From assembly GCF_900106695.1 (NCBI RefSeq), contig NZ_FNMZ01000007.1:121810-185809 (forward strand): a stretch of DNA of 64,000 nt, given 5' to 3'. Positions within the stretch are counted from its first letter, which is position 1. The number at the start of each line of letters is the position of its first letter. Below the pieces are notes generated by a model. The model made no database searches, was not told the DNA's origin, and worked only from the letters and a program-made list of their open reading frames with translations. Shown here one piece after another: positions 43,678-54,789 of the stretch. A program made the position numbers and the translations under genes. This stretch comes from Albimonas donghaensis. GTDB lineage: Bacteria > Pseudomonadota > Alphaproteobacteria > Rhodobacterales > Rhodobacteraceae.

Positions 43678-44403
43678 TCAGACCCCTTCCTCTTCGAGCG
43701 CGGCCAGCGCCGCCTCCAGTTCATGGTAGCCGTGGATCACGGCATGGGCCCCGGCGGCGCGCAGGCGCGGCTCGTCATGGTAGCCCCAGGTGACGGCCAG
43801 CGCCGCGAAACCGGCGTTGCGGGCCATCTCCATGTCGTATTCGGTATCGCCGATCATCACCGCGTGGGCGGCCTCGGCCCCGGTTTCGGCCAGCGCCCGC
43901 AGCAGCATCGAGGGATGCGGCTTGGAGGGGTGGTCGTCGGCCGTCTGCAGGGTCTGGAAGAACCCGCCGAGGTCATGGGCGGCGAGCGCGTGGTTCAGCC
44001 CGCGCCGGGCCTTGCCGGTGGCCACGCCCAACAGCATTTCGGGCCGGGCCGCCAGCCGCGCCACCGCCTCGCGCGCGCCGGGATAGAGCGGGCTGGACGC
44101 CTCGCCCCCGGTCTCCGCCCGGATCGCCACGAAGGCGGCGCGATAGGCGGCGCAAAGCCGGTCGATGGCGGGGCCGTCCTCGGAGGGCGCGAGCCTGCGG
44201 AACGCCTCGGGCAGCGACAGGCCGATGATGCCCAGCGTGTCGGAGGGCGGCGGCGGCGCGCGATGCTCGGCCGCGAAGGCCCGGTCCATGGCCGCGAGGA
44301 TCAGCGCCTGGCTGTCGATCAGGGTACCGTCCATGTCGAAGACGACCAGACGCAGGGGCGTATCGGGGGTCACGATCTCGGCGGTCACGATATCGGGGGT
44401 CAC
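43678..44403 (-). CDS. HAD-IA hydrolase, phosphoglycolate phosphatase-like
   Basis: A 241-aa HAD phosphatase. Motif I is VFDMDGTLIDS with the nucleophile Asp, motif II lies around GVATGKARRG, motif III KPHPSML and motif IV GDTEYDMEMA. A helical cap lies between motifs I and II. The N-terminus is three 15-bp repeats, each containing an in-frame GTG (44403, 44388, 44373), so the true start is ambiguous. Conserved homologues begin close to the LRLVVFD segment. The substrate is a small phosphate ester, possibly 2-phosphoglycolate, consistent with glcDEF elsewhere in the window. Confidence 0.9.
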   Translation of the reverse strand: MTPDIVTAEIVTPDTPLRLVVFDMDGTLIDSQALILAAMDRAFAAEHRAPPPPSDTLGIIGLSLPEAFRRLAPSEDGPAIDRLCAAYRAAFVAIRAETGGEASSPLYPGAREAVARLAARPEMLLGVATGKARRGLNHALAAHDLGGFFQTLQTADDHPSKPHPSMLLRALAETGAEAAHAVMIGDTEYDMEMARNAGFAALAVTWGYHDEPRLRAAGAHAVIHGYHELEAALAALEEEGV

Positions 44404-44497
44404 GGGGCTCGGGCTCCGGTGCAGGGGCGCGGCCCCGCGGGGCCCGGGAAGTTGGGTATCGCCCGGGGGGCCGCCTGTCCAGCGAGCGCGGGCGCGC

Positions 44498-45607
44498 TCA
44501 GCGCCTGCCCTTGGGCTTGTCCCGGCTCCTGTCCTCGTCCCGGTCCGGGTCGAACGGATCGGCGGGGGCGTTCTCGACCTTCCAGCCGAACGTGTCCCAG
44601 GTCCGCTGCATGTGCTCGGGCAGCGGCGCCGCCACGGTCAGCATGCGCTTGGTGGTCGGATGCTCGATGGTCAGCGAGCGCGCGTGCAGGTGCAGCTTGC
44701 GGCTGATGATGCCGCCCAGCTGCGCGCCCCAGCCGTCGCCCTCGTTGGTCAGGCCGGAGCCGCCATACTTGCCGTCCCCCACCACCGGCGTGCCCAGCGC
44801 GTCCATATGGGCGCGAAGCTGGTGCGTGCGCCCGGTGATCGGCGACAGCGCCACCCAGGCGGCGCGCGTCCCCACCGCCTCGAACACCTGGTATTCGGTC
44901 AGCGCGCGCTTGGCGCCCTCGGTGGCCGCGACCTCGTCGGGATGGACCAGGCGCATCTTCTCGCCCTCGCCGCCGCCGCCGCGGCCCGGCGCCTTGACCA
45001 GCCCCCAGCGGATCGCGCCCTGCTCGGGGTCCGGCACGCCGGAGGTGACCGCCCAGTAGATCTTGCGGGTGTTGCGATGCCGGAAGCTCGCGGTCAGCGC
45101 CCGCGCCGCCCCCGGGGTGCGCGCCAGCACCAGCACGCCCGACGTGTCGCGGTCGAGCCGGTGGACCAGCTTGGGCCGCTCCTCCAGGTCGAATTTCAGC
45201 GCCTCGGTCAGCCCGTCCACATGCCGGTCCGACTGGCCGGAACCGCCCTGCACGGGCAGGCCGGCGGGCTTGTTGAGCACGATCAGCTGGTCGTCGCGAT
45301 AGATCACCGCCTCGCGGATCATCTTCGCGTCGCCGGGCGCGATGCGGGCGCGCTGCTCGGCCCGCTCGGCCTCGCGCCGCGCCAGATATTCCGGGGTCTC
45401 GTCGGGCATCGGCGGCACGCGCACCACCTGCCCCACCTCCAGCCGGGTCGAGGACTTGGCCCGCCCCCCGTCCACCCGCAGCTCGCCCTTGCGCAGCATC
45501 TTCTCGATCCGCCCCTGGGACAGCTGCGGAAAGCGCTTGCGCAGCCAGCGGTCGATGCGCTGGTCGGCGTCGTCGGTCTCGATCTCGATATTCTGCACGC
45601 CGGGCAT
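44498..45607 (-). CDS. RluC/RluD-family 23S rRNA pseudouridine synthase
   Basis: A 369-aa enzyme. The N-terminal S4 RNA-binding domain (residues ~10-60, DQRIDRWLRKRFPQLSQGRIEKMLRKGELRV) is followed by the RluA catalytic domain with LVHRLDRDTSGVLVLAR, where the Asp in HRLDRDT is the nucleophile, and SPITGRTHQLRAHM. A C-terminal tail rich in Asp/Arg/Lys extends it. RluC (positions 955/2504/2580) is the most likely ortholog. It lies 3 nt downstream of crcB. Confidence 0.93.
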   Translation of the reverse strand: MPGVQNIEIETDDADQRIDRWLRKRFPQLSQGRIEKMLRKGELRVDGGRAKSSTRLEVGQVVRVPPMPDETPEYLARREAERAEQRARIAPGDAKMIREAVIYRDDQLIVLNKPAGLPVQGGSGQSDRHVDGLTEALKFDLEERPKLVHRLDRDTSGVLVLARTPGAARALTASFRHRNTRKIYWAVTSGVPDPEQGAIRWGLVKAPGRGGGGEGEKMRLVHPDEVAATEGAKRALTEYQVFEAVGTRAAWVALSPITGRTHQLRAHMDALGTPVVGDGKYGGSGLTNEGDGWGAQLGGIISRKLHLHARSLTIEHPTTKRMLTVAAPLPEHMQRTWDTFGWKVENAPADPFDPDRDEDRSRDKPKGRR

Positions 45608-45610
45608 GGC

Positions 45611-45997
45611 TCACCCCTCTCCGAAAACGGCGCGGCCGAGGCTGAGCCCCGCCCATAGCGCGAAGACCGACGCCGCCACCGAGCCGAGCATGTAGCTCGC
45701 CGCCACGCCCATGCGGCCGCGCTCCAGCAGATAGAGCGCGTCGAGCGAGAAGGCGGAGAAGGTGGTGAAGCCGCCGAGCACGCCGGTCATCACCAGCGGC
45801 GCGAAACGCGCCCAGGCGCCCGGCGCGCGTTCCATCAGCACGACCGCGGCCAACCCCATGAGGAAGGCGCCGATGACGTTGACCCCGAACGTCCCCCACG
45901 GAAATCCGGTCCCCAGCGTGCGCAGGGCCCAGCCGGAGAACAGGAATCGCAGGGTCGCGCCGAGGGCGCCCCCGAGGGCGACGAAAACATAGGTCAT
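45611..45997 (-). CDS. crcB: Fluoride channel CrcB/Fluc
   Basis: A 128-aa four-helix membrane protein. Signatures are GGALGATLRF near the N-terminus, WGTFGVNVIGAFLMG (the conserved Asn) and GVLGGFTTFSAFS (the TTFSxF motif with central Phe/Thr of the fluoride pore). It dimerises in antiparallel fashion to export fluoride. ATG 45997 is chosen because earlier residues are non-conserved; there is no good ribosome site. No fluoride riboswitch is evident upstream. Confidence 0.93.
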   Translation of the reverse strand: MTYVFVALGGALGATLRFLFSGWALRTLGTGFPWGTFGVNVIGAFLMGLAAVVLMERAPGAWARFAPLVMTGVLGGFTTFSAFSLDALYLLERGRMGVAASYMLGSVAASVFALWAGLSLGRAVFGEG

Positions 45998-46083
45998 CGC
46001 GGGCTGATGCGCCAAAGCCCGTGCGACGTCAAGCGGCGCGCGCGCCCGGCCGCCCTGCGCGCCGCGCATCCCGGCGGGCCCGC

Positions 46084-46138
46084 CCCGTTTCCCGGCCGAA
46101 GCGGGGTGGGCGGGCGGGAGCTTCGGCCGGGAAACGGG
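46084..46138 (-). terminator. Perfect 19-bp inverted repeat between rarA and crcB
   Basis: CCCGTTTCCCGGCCGAAGC (46084-46102) is the exact reverse complement of 46120-46138, with a 17-nt G-rich loop. It lies 6 bp after the rarA stop. It lacks a U-tract and may terminate or attenuate rarA transcription before crcB. Confidence 0.7.
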
Positions 46139-46144
46139 AGCCCG

Positions 46145-47500
<1,356 letters not shown>

Positions 47501-47514
47501 GCCCCCGCCCCCGC

Positions 47515-48933
47515 TCAGCGCCGGAAGCGCAGGACGCCGTGACGGCCGCCGCGCTCGATCCGCACTTCTTCCGGATAGGGCCCCTTGCGGGCCAGCCGCT
47601 CAAGCTGCGCGGCGTTCGCCACGTCGCGCCCGTTGATCGCCCGGATCACGTCGCCCACCCGCAAGCCCGCGCGGCCGGTCGGGCGGGCCACCTCCACCAC
47701 CGCCACGCCCTCGGTCCCCAGCGGCAGGCCCAGTTCATGGGCCAGCGCGGGGTTGAGATTGGCCACCGTCAACCCGCCCAGCGGCGTGCGCCCGACCAGC
47801 GCCCGCGGATCGCGCGCAGGCGTCTCCGGCGCCGAGGCCAGCGCCAGCGAGGCGGCGCGCGCCGTCCCCCCCGACAGGAACGCGACCTCCGCCGTCTCGC
47901 CCAGCCCCAGCGCGGCCAGCCGGAATTCCAGCTCCGCCTGCGTGCCCACCGGCCGCCCGTCCACCGCGAGGATCACGTCCCCCCGCGCCAGCCCCGCCGA
48001 CGCGAAGGGCGACAGCGGGTGGATCTTCGAGATCACCAGCCCTTCGGGCGAGGCCATCCCCAGCGCCTCGGCCATGGCGCCGTCCACCGGCTGGCCCGAG
48101 AGCCCCGACCACGGCCGCGCGAGGGTCGAGCGCCCGGCCTCCGCCTGCGCCACCACCTGCCGCACCAGCGCCGAGGGCACCGCGAAGCCGATGCCGATGG
48201 ACCCGCCGGAGCGGCTGAGAATCGCGGTGTTGATGCCCAGCAGCCGGCCCTGCATGTCCACCAGCGCGCCCCCGGAATTGCCTGGATTGATCGCCGCGTC
48301 GGTCTGAAGGTAGTAGCCCGCGCCCCCGCCCGGCGCCGCCCGCGACCGCGCCAGCGCCGACACGATGCCCGAGGTCACCGTCTGCCCCACCCCGAACGGG
48401 TTGCCGATGGCGAGCACCAGGTCCCCGACCTCCACGCCTTCGGATTCCGGGTCGCGCAGTTCCAGCGCCGGCAGGTTCTCCGCGCCCTCCAGGCGCAGCA
48501 CCACCAGGTCGCTTTCCGGGTCCGAGAGCACCACCTCGGCGTCGAACTCGCGACGGTCGGCGAGCACGGCCCGGATCTCGGACGCGTCGCCCACCACGTG
48601 GTGATTGGTCACCACCAGCCCGTCGCCCGTCACGATGACGCCGGAGCCCAGCGCGTTCTCCACCCGCCTGCCCTGCGGCATGGCCTGGCCGAAGAACCGC
48701 TCGAAGAACGGGTTGCCGGCGAAGGGGCTGGGGCGGCGGGTCACCACCCGGCGGGCGTAGATGTTGACCACCGCCGGCGCGGCCGCCTTTACCACCGGCG
48801 AGAAGGAGAGCTGGATCTCCGCCATCCCCTCCGGCGTCCGGCGCGCGATCTCCGCCCAGGCGGGCGGCGCGGTCCACGCGGCGGCGAGCGCCAACGCGAG
48901 CAGACCGGCGCGGCGAGGGGCGATGATCGTCAT
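47515..48933 (-). CDS. Do-family periplasmic serine endoprotease (DegP/DegQ-like)
   Basis: A 472-aa HtrA protease with a signal peptide (residues 1-27, ending PPAWA). The triad is His112 (TNHHVVG), Asp142 (ESDLVVL) and Ser220 (NPGNSGG). Two PDZ domains follow (about 255-345 and 375-465), with the second starting near RTPLGGLTVANLN. GGAGG lies 7 nt before ATG 48933. It degrades and refolds damaged envelope proteins. It lies downstream of rplQ behind a terminator, so it probably has its own promoter. Confidence 0.94.
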   Translation of the reverse strand: MTIIAPRRAGLLALALAAAWTAPPAWAEIARRTPEGMAEIQLSFSPVVKAAAPAVVNIYARRVVTRRPSPFAGNPFFERFFGQAMPQGRRVENALGSGVIVTGDGLVVTNHHVVGDASEIRAVLADRREFDAEVVLSDPESDLVVLRLEGAENLPALELRDPESEGVEVGDLVLAIGNPFGVGQTVTSGIVSALARSRAAPGGGAGYYLQTDAAINPGNSGGALVDMQGRLLGINTAILSRSGGSIGIGFAVPSALVRQVVAQAEAGRSTLARPWSGLSGQPVDGAMAEALGMASPEGLVISKIHPLSPFASAGLARGDVILAVDGRPVGTQAELEFRLAALGLGETAEVAFLSGGTARAASLALASAPETPARDPRALVGRTPLGGLTVANLNPALAHELGLPLGTEGVAVVEVARPTGRAGLRVGDVIRAINGRDVANAAQLERLARKGPYPEEVRIERGGRHGVLRFRR

Positions 48934-48986
48934 GGGCGGGACCTCCGTTCGGGACCGGAATCTAGGCGCCCGCGTCGGCAAGCGAA

Positions 48987-49014
48987 AGGGCCGCCCCCGT
49001 GAGGGAGCGGCCCT
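48987..49014 (-). terminator. Terminator of the alpha operon (after rplQ)
   Basis: AGGGCCGC (48987-48994) pairs perfectly with GCGGCCCT (49007-49014) with a 12-nt loop, 49 bp after the rplQ stop. On the minus strand the stem is followed by TTCGCTT. Confidence 0.75.
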
Positions 49015-49063
49015 GATCGTCGCGCAGATCGGCGTCCGGCGCCCCCGAAGGGGCCGCGGCGGA

Positions 49064-49486
49064 TCACTCGTCGGCGGCTTCCAGCTCGGCGGCCACGCGG
49101 GCCTTGTCGCCGGCGCCCTTGGCGGCCGGGTCGCGGTCGACCAGCTCGATGATCGCCATCGGGGCCATGTCGCCATAGCGGAAACCGGCCTTCAGGACGC
49201 GCGAATAGCCGCCCGAACGCTCCTGGTAGCGCGGACCCAGCACGTCGAAGAGCTTCTTCACGGCGGCGTCCTGGCGGATGTCGGCATGGGCCAGGCGGCG
49301 GGCGTGCAGATCGCCGCGCTTGCCGAGGGTGATCACCTTGTCGATGATCCGCTTCAGCTCTTTCGCCTTGGGCAGGGTGGTCTTGATCTGCTCGTGCTCG
49401 ATGAGCGAGCAGACCATGTTCGCGAACATCGCCTTGCGGTGCTCGTGGGTGCGGTTCAGCTTCCGATAGCCGTGACCGTGGCGCAT
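49064..49486 (-). CDS. rplQ: 50S ribosomal protein L17
   Basis: A 140-aa large-subunit protein that lines the exit-tunnel side of 23S rRNA. The conserved N-terminus [20 protein letters not shown] decides the start, with AAGGAA 7 nt upstream. The C-terminal ~20 residues form an alphaproteobacterial Ala/Lys/Glu extension ([18 protein letters not shown]). It is the last gene of the alpha operon. Confidence 0.97.
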   Translation of the reverse strand: MRHGHGYRKLNRTHEHRKAMFANMVCSLIEHEQIKTTLPKAKELKRIIDKVITLGKRGDLHARRLAHADIRQDAAVKKLFDVLGPRYQERSGGYSRVLKAGFRYGDMAPMAIIELVDRDPAAKGAGDKARVAAELEAADE

Positions 49487-49638
49487 GGGGTCATTCCTTC
49501 TTCGCGTTATGCTTTGTCCGGGAGAGGTCCATGGCCTCGCCCTCCTTGGGGCCGTCACGGCCCGAGTGGCGCGCGATTACAGGAAGAATCGCGGGCCGGC
49601 AACCCTCCGACGCGCCACGGGGCGCCCCGGAATGCGAA

Positions 49639-49662
49639 GAGGGCGGGGAAATCCCCGCCCTC
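49639..49662 (-). terminator. Hairpin between rpoA and rplQ
   Basis: GAGGGCGGGG (49639-49648) pairs perfectly with CCCCGCCCTC (49653-49662), loop AAAT, directly after the rpoA stop. Followed on the minus strand by TTCGCATT; likely partial terminator or processing site. Confidence 0.6.
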
Positions 49663-49669
49663 GCCTTCG

Positions 49670-50692
49670 TCAGAACTGGTCTTCGTATTTGCGAGCCAGG
49701 TCCTCGATGTTGTCCGGCGGCCAGTCCGGCACGTCCATTCCGAGGTGAAGGCCCATCTGCACGAGGACCTCCTTGATCTCGTTCAGCGACTTGCGGCCGA
49801 AGTTCGGGGTCCGGAGCATCTCCGCCTCGGTCTTCTGCACCAGGTCACCGATATAGACGATGTTGTCGTTCTTCAGGCAGTTGGCCGAGCGGACCGAAAG
49901 CTCCAGCTCGTCGACCTTCTTGAGCAGGACCGGCGGCGTGCCGGTGCCCAGCAGGTCGTCGTCGTCGCCGCGGGAGGCCGATTCGGGCTCCTCGAAGTTG
50001 ACGAACACCGACAGCTGGTCCTGCAGGATGCGCGCGGCATAGGCCACGGCGTCGTCCGGCGTGACCGAGCCGTCGGTCTCCAGCGTCAGGGTCAGCTTGT
50101 CGTAGTCGAGCACCTGGCCCTCACGGGTCGGCTCCACCTTGTAGCTGACCTTCTTGACCGGGCTGAACAGCGCGTCGACCGGGATCAGGCCGATCGGCGC
50201 GTCCTCGGCCTTGTTGCGGTCGGCGGGGACGTAGCCCTTGCCGCTGTCGACGATCAGCTCGACATGGAAGCTCGCGCCCTCGTCGAGGTGGCAGATCACG
50301 TGATCGGGGTTGAGGATCTCGACCCCCGCGACTTCCTGGATGGCGGCGGCGGTCACCAGGCCCGGCCCCTCGCCGCGCAGGGTGAGGCGCTTGGGCCCGT
50401 CGGCTTCGACCTTGACCGAGACGCCCTTGATGTTGAGGACGATGTCGGTCACGTCCTCCCGCACGCCGGCGACGGACGAGAATTCGTGCAGCACGCCGTC
50501 GATCTGGATCGAGGTGACGGCCCCGCCCTGCAGCGAGGACAGCAGAACGCGGCGCAGGGCGTTGCCGAGCGTGAGGCCGAAGCCCCGCTCCAGCGGCTCG
50601 GCGACGACGGTCGCCATGCGCGACGGATCGGCGCCGGGGCGGATGTCGAGTCCGGTCGGCCGGATAAGTTCCTGCCAGTTTTTATGGATCAT
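49670..50692 (-). CDS. rpoA: RNA polymerase alpha subunit
   Basis: A 340-aa alpha subunit. The N-terminal dimerisation domain has [22 protein letters not shown], and the C-terminal domain (from about 245) has [44 protein letters not shown], the helix-hairpin-helix DNA- and activator-binding surface. GGAGG lies 6 nt before ATG 50692. It is separated from rpsK by a 133-bp gap with a hairpin. Confidence 0.98.
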   Translation of the reverse strand: MIHKNWQELIRPTGLDIRPGADPSRMATVVAEPLERGFGLTLGNALRRVLLSSLQGGAVTSIQIDGVLHEFSSVAGVREDVTDIVLNIKGVSVKVEADGPKRLTLRGEGPGLVTAAAIQEVAGVEILNPDHVICHLDEGASFHVELIVDSGKGYVPADRNKAEDAPIGLIPVDALFSPVKKVSYKVEPTREGQVLDYDKLTLTLETDGSVTPDDAVAYAARILQDQLSVFVNFEEPESASRGDDDDLLGTGTPPVLLKKVDELELSVRSANCLKNDNIVYIGDLVQKTEAEMLRTPNFGRKSLNEIKEVLVQMGLHLGMDVPDWPPDNIEDLARKYEDQF

Positions 50693-50777
50693 GATCGTCC
50701 TCCATTCTGGCCCGGGCGGGATCCGTAGCCGCGCCGTGCGTCCCGAGGAATTCTTGCTTGGGCCTGAAACGGCCTAA

Positions 50778-50800
50778 GGCCCGCGCATCGGGCGCGGGCC
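50778..50800 (-). terminator. Hairpin between rpsK and rpoA
   Basis: GGCCCGCGC (50778-50786) pairs perfectly with GCGCGGGCC (50792-50800), loop ATCGG. It lies 25 bp after the rpsK stop. Confidence 0.55.
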
Positions 50801-50825
50801 GTGGGCCTGCCAAATCGTCTCTGCG

Positions 50826-51215
50826 TCAGACGCGGCGACGCTTCGGCGGGCGGCAGCCGTTATGGGCAATCGGGGTCACGTCGCGGATGGAGGTGATGGT
50901 GAAACCCACCGCCTGCAGCGCGCGCAGCGCGCTCTCACGGCCCGAGCCGGGGCCCTGGACCTCGACCTCGAGCGTGCGCATCCCGTGCTCCTGGGCCTTC
51001 TTGCCAGCGTCCTCGGCGGCAACCTGGGCGGCGTAGGGGGTCGACTTGCGCGACCCCTTGAAGCCCATGGCGCCCGACGAGGACCAGGAAATGGCATTGC
51101 CCTGGGCGTCGGCGATCAGGATCTTGGTGTTGTTGAACGAGGAGTTCACATGCGCCACACCGGACGAAATGTTCTTCCGCTCTTTGCGCTTAACGCGCTG
51201 CTTCTCGCGAGCCAT
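50826..51215 (-). CDS. rpsK: 30S ribosomal protein S11
   Basis: A 129-aa platform protein of the 30S subunit. Conserved blocks are [14 protein letters not shown], the segment [21 protein letters not shown], and the C-terminal [12 protein letters not shown]. Normal length. It begins 12 bp after rpsM. Confidence 0.98.
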   Translation of the reverse strand: MAREKQRVKRKERKNISSGVAHVNSSFNNTKILIADAQGNAISWSSSGAMGFKGSRKSTPYAAQVAAEDAGKKAQEHGMRTLEVEVQGPGSGRESALRALQAVGFTITSIRDVTPIAHNGCRPPKRRRV

Positions 51216-51227
51216 CGAAGCTTCTCC

Positions 51228-51596
51228 TTACTTCTTCTTGCCGGCGATCGGCTTCGCCTTGCCCTTGCGGGTCCGGGCGTTGGTGTGGGTGCGCTGACCG
51301 CGAACCGGGAGCTGCCGGCGATGCCGCAGCCCGCGATAGCAGCCGAGGTCCATCAGCCGCTTGATGTTCACCGCCACTTCCCGGCGCAGGTCGCCTTCGA
51401 CCGCCAGGTTGCCGTCGATGTACTCGCGGATCGCGAGGACTTCGGCGTCCGAGAGCTCGTTGATACGACGCTCGTCGGCGATGCCCACGGCAGAGCAGAT
51501 CTCCTTGGCGGAGCTCGGGCCAATGCCGTGAATGTAGGTGAGGGCCACGTGGGTCCTCTTGTTCGTCGGGATATTCACGCCAGCAATGCGCGCCAA
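51228..51596 (-). CDS. rpsM: 30S ribosomal protein S13
   Basis: A 122-aa protein of the 30S head that contacts the P-site t[25 protein letters not shown] starts it, and [27 protein letters not shown] is the basic C-terminal tail. It is the first gene after a 301-bp gap that carries a strong promoter candidate, so it probably starts its own transcript (rpsM-rpsK-rpoA-rplQ). Confidence 0.98.
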   Translation of the reverse strand: MARIAGVNIPTNKRTHVALTYIHGIGPSSAKEICSAVGIADERRINELSDAEVLAIREYIDGNLAVEGDLRREVAVNIKRLMDLGCYRGLRHRRQLPVRGQRTHTNARTRKGKAKPIAGKKK

Positions 51597-51738
51597 GGTC
51601 CGTCTCCGTCTCTCGTCCGGTCGTGCCCGGTGTTCCGTGGTCCGTCCGCCCTTGCGGCGGGGCCGGCCGGGCTCATATTCCGTTCTCGATCAAGTCGGTC
51701 GGGGGAAGCGTCCTGAGAGGCGTCCCCGCCGGCTGCAG

Positions 51739-51760
51739 CGTCGGGCCCTTGGGCCCGACG
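51739..51760 (-). promoter_or_regulatory. Leader hairpin upstream of rpsM
   Basis: CGTCGGGCCC (51739-51748) pairs perfectly with GGGCCCGACG (51751-51760) with only two unpaired bases. It would lie about 65 nt into a transcript from the candidate promoter. It could be an attenuator or part of a ribosomal-protein-binding leader. Confidence 0.5.
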
Positions 51761-51832
51761 GGTCGTCCGCACCGATTCTCCCGATCCGTGGACCGGAGGG
51801 CTCGGCGCGACTCCCCTGTGTTGGAGGCGCGG

Positions 51833-51860
51833 AGTATATGAAGGGTCCGGGGCGCGTCAA
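51833..51860 (-). promoter_or_regulatory. Candidate sigma70 promoter of rpsM-rpsK-rpoA-rplQ
   Basis: On the minus strand TTGACG (51860-51855), 16 nt, then TATACT (51838-51833). Both hexamers match 5/6, making this the best sigma70-type site I see in the window. It lies between the adk stop and rpsM and would give a leader of about 230 nt. Confidence 0.65.
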
Positions 51861-51897
51861 CCCTTGGTCGACCACCTTTGCCGATTCCCTTCGGGCC

Positions 51898-52544
51898 TCA
51901 CCCGTCCAGCGCGCCTTTCAGCTCCGCCGCCACCGCGTCGGGGGCGGCCATGCCGTCCACGCGCGTGAGCTTGCCCTTGGCCCAATAGTAGCCGATCAGG
52001 GGCGACGTGTCGCGATAATAGGCCAGCAGCCGCGTGCGCATCGACTCGGCGTTGTCGTCGGGGCGACGCTTGAAGCTGTCCACCGCTCCGCATTTGTCGC
52101 AGGTGTCCGGCTTGGCCGGCGGGTTGGTGGTGTCGTGATACACCTCCCCGCAGGCGCCGCAGGTGAAGCGGCCGGAGACGCGGTCCACAAGCGCCTCGTC
52201 GTCCACCCGCATCTCGATCACGCCGTCGAGCTGCAGCCCCTCCTTGGCCAGCAGCTCGCCCAGGGCGTCCGCCTGGGCCAGCGTCCGGGGGAAGCCGTCG
52301 AAGATCGCCCCCTTGGCCGCGGCGCCGTTCTCCAGCTGCTCCCGGATCAGGCCGATGACGATCTCGTCCGTCACCAGCGCGCCGCGCGCCATGACGTCCG
52401 CGACCACCTTGCCCATCTCCGAGCCGCTGGCCTGGGCCTCCCGCAGCATGTCGCCGGTGGAGAGCTGGACCATGCCCCGCTCCTCGACCAGACGCCGCGC
52501 CTGGGTGCCCTTGCCGGCCCCGGGGGGCCCCAGCAGAATGATGT

Positions 52545-52548
<4 letters not shown>
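51898..52548 (-). CDS. adk: Adenylate kinase
   Basis: A 216-aa kinase (AMP + ATP to 2 ADP). The P-loop is [10 protein letters not shown], with [10 protein letters not shown] as the AMP-binding block. The LID domain carries a Cys4 zinc site (CGACG...CDKCG), the zinc-bearing long form. The ATG overlaps the secY stop by 4 nt (ATGA), so translation is coupled to SecY. Confidence 0.97.
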
Positions 52549-53885
<1,337 letters not shown>

Positions 53886-53908
53886 GGCGCTCTCCCTGAA
53901 ACGATCAA

Positions 53909-53948
53909 AGCGACGCCGCCGGGGGACGAGCCCCGCGGCGGCGTCGCT
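53909..53948 (-). terminator. Terminator-like hairpin between rplO and secY
   Basis: AGCGACGCCGCC (53909-53920) is perfectly paired with GGCGGCGTCGCT (53937-53948); the loop holds further GGGG/CCCC pairing. On the minus strand it is followed by TTGATCGTTTC, a T-rich tail, so partial termination before secY is plausible. Confidence 0.65.
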
Positions 53949-53982
53949 GATTAGTTAATCGACGGGCTTGGGGCCCGCAATG

Positions 53983-54474
53983 TCATTCCGCGGTCTCAGT
54001 CGCCGCAGGGGCCGCGGGGGCCAGCACGGTGATCTTGCCGCCGGCGGCCTCGATCGCGGCGATCGCCGACTTCGACGCGCCGGTGACCTCCAGCGTCAGG
54101 CCCTTGGGCGCGTCGCCCCGGCCCAGCACCCGGACGCCGTCCAGCTTGCGGCGCACGAGACCCGACGCGACCAGCGCGGCCTCGTCGATCGGCTTGGCGC
54201 CGTCCAGCTTCCCGGCCTCGATGAACTTGGCGATGTTGTCCAGGTTCACCACCGCGAAGTCCTTGCGGAAGATATTGGTGAAGCCGCGCTTGGGCAGGCG
54301 CCGATAGATCGGCATCTGGCCGCCCTCGTAGCCGTTGATGGCCACGCCCGAACGGGACTTCTGACCCTTGATGCCGCGCCCGGCGGTCTTGCCCTTGCCC
54401 GAGCCCGGGCCGCGGCCGACGCGCTTCTTCTTGCGCGTGGCGCCGGGATTGTCGCGGAGTTCATGAAGCTGCAT
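53983..54474 (-). CDS. rplO: 50S ribosomal protein L15
   Basis: A 163-aa protein. The start [34 protein letters not shown] is the invariant basic N-terminus, with AGGAAGGA upstream; a longer frame is not conserved. The C-terminus ends in an Ala/Thr/Glu tail. It bridges domains of 23S rRNA late in assembly. Confidence 0.97.
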   Translation of the reverse strand: MQLHELRDNPGATRKKKRVGRGPGSGKGKTAGRGIKGQKSRSGVAINGYEGGQMPIYRRLPKRGFTNIFRKDFAVVNLDNIAKFIEAGKLDGAKPIDEAALVASGLVRRKLDGVRVLGRGDAPKGLTLEVTGASKSAIAAIEAAGGKITVLAPAAPAATETAE

Positions 54475-54540
54475 GACGCATATCCTTCCTGTCGGACCCC
54501 GGCGCGGCGTCATCCGCGAGGGCCATCGACCTATGGGAAA

Positions 54541-54564
54541 AGGGGCCGCTGCAACGCGGCCCCT
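54541..54564 (-). terminator. Intrinsic-terminator-like hairpin between rpmD and rplO
   Basis: AGGGGCCGC (54541-54549) pairs perfectly with GCGGCCCCT (54556-54564). On the minus strand the stem is followed by TTTTCCC, the most terminator-like of the hairpins inside the ribosomal cluster. It lies 25 bp after rpmD. Confidence 0.7.
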
Positions 54565-54589
54565 CCGAACGGTCCGAAAAGCGGTCGGC

Positions 54590-54778
54590 TCAGCCGCGCT
54601 CTTCGACGATCTGCACCAGGTGCGGGATCGAGTTGACCATGCCGCGCACGGAGGGGGTGTCCTCCAGCTCGCGGGTCTTGTGCATCTTGTTCAGCCCGAG
54701 ACCGATGAGGGTCTCGCGCTGCTTGGCGGGGCGGCGGATCGGCGAACCGATCTGCTTCACGACGACGGTCTTGGCCAT
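54590..54778 (-). CDS. rpmD: 50S ribosomal protein L30
   Basis: A 62-aa protein: [39 protein letters not shown]. Normal short bacterial length. 11 bp after rpsE. Confidence 0.97.
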   Translation of the reverse strand: MAKTVVVKQIGSPIRRPAKQRETLIGLGLNKMHKTRELEDTPSVRGMVNSIPHLVQIVEERG

Positions 54779-54789
54779 ATCGATCTACC

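Larger units (their letters stand above)
51597..51897. other. Leader/intergenic region between adk and rpsM
   Basis: A 301-bp gap, unusually long for the ribosomal cluster. It holds a promoter candidate (51833-51860) and a perfect leader hairpin (51739-51760). There is no infA or rpmJ gene here, as is normal for alphaproteobacteria. Confidence 0.6.

Noticed and set aside
45998..46083. Fluoride riboswitch before crcB
   Set aside because: The upstream sequence lacks the pseudoknot pattern of crcB-type riboswitches; it is GC-rich filler.
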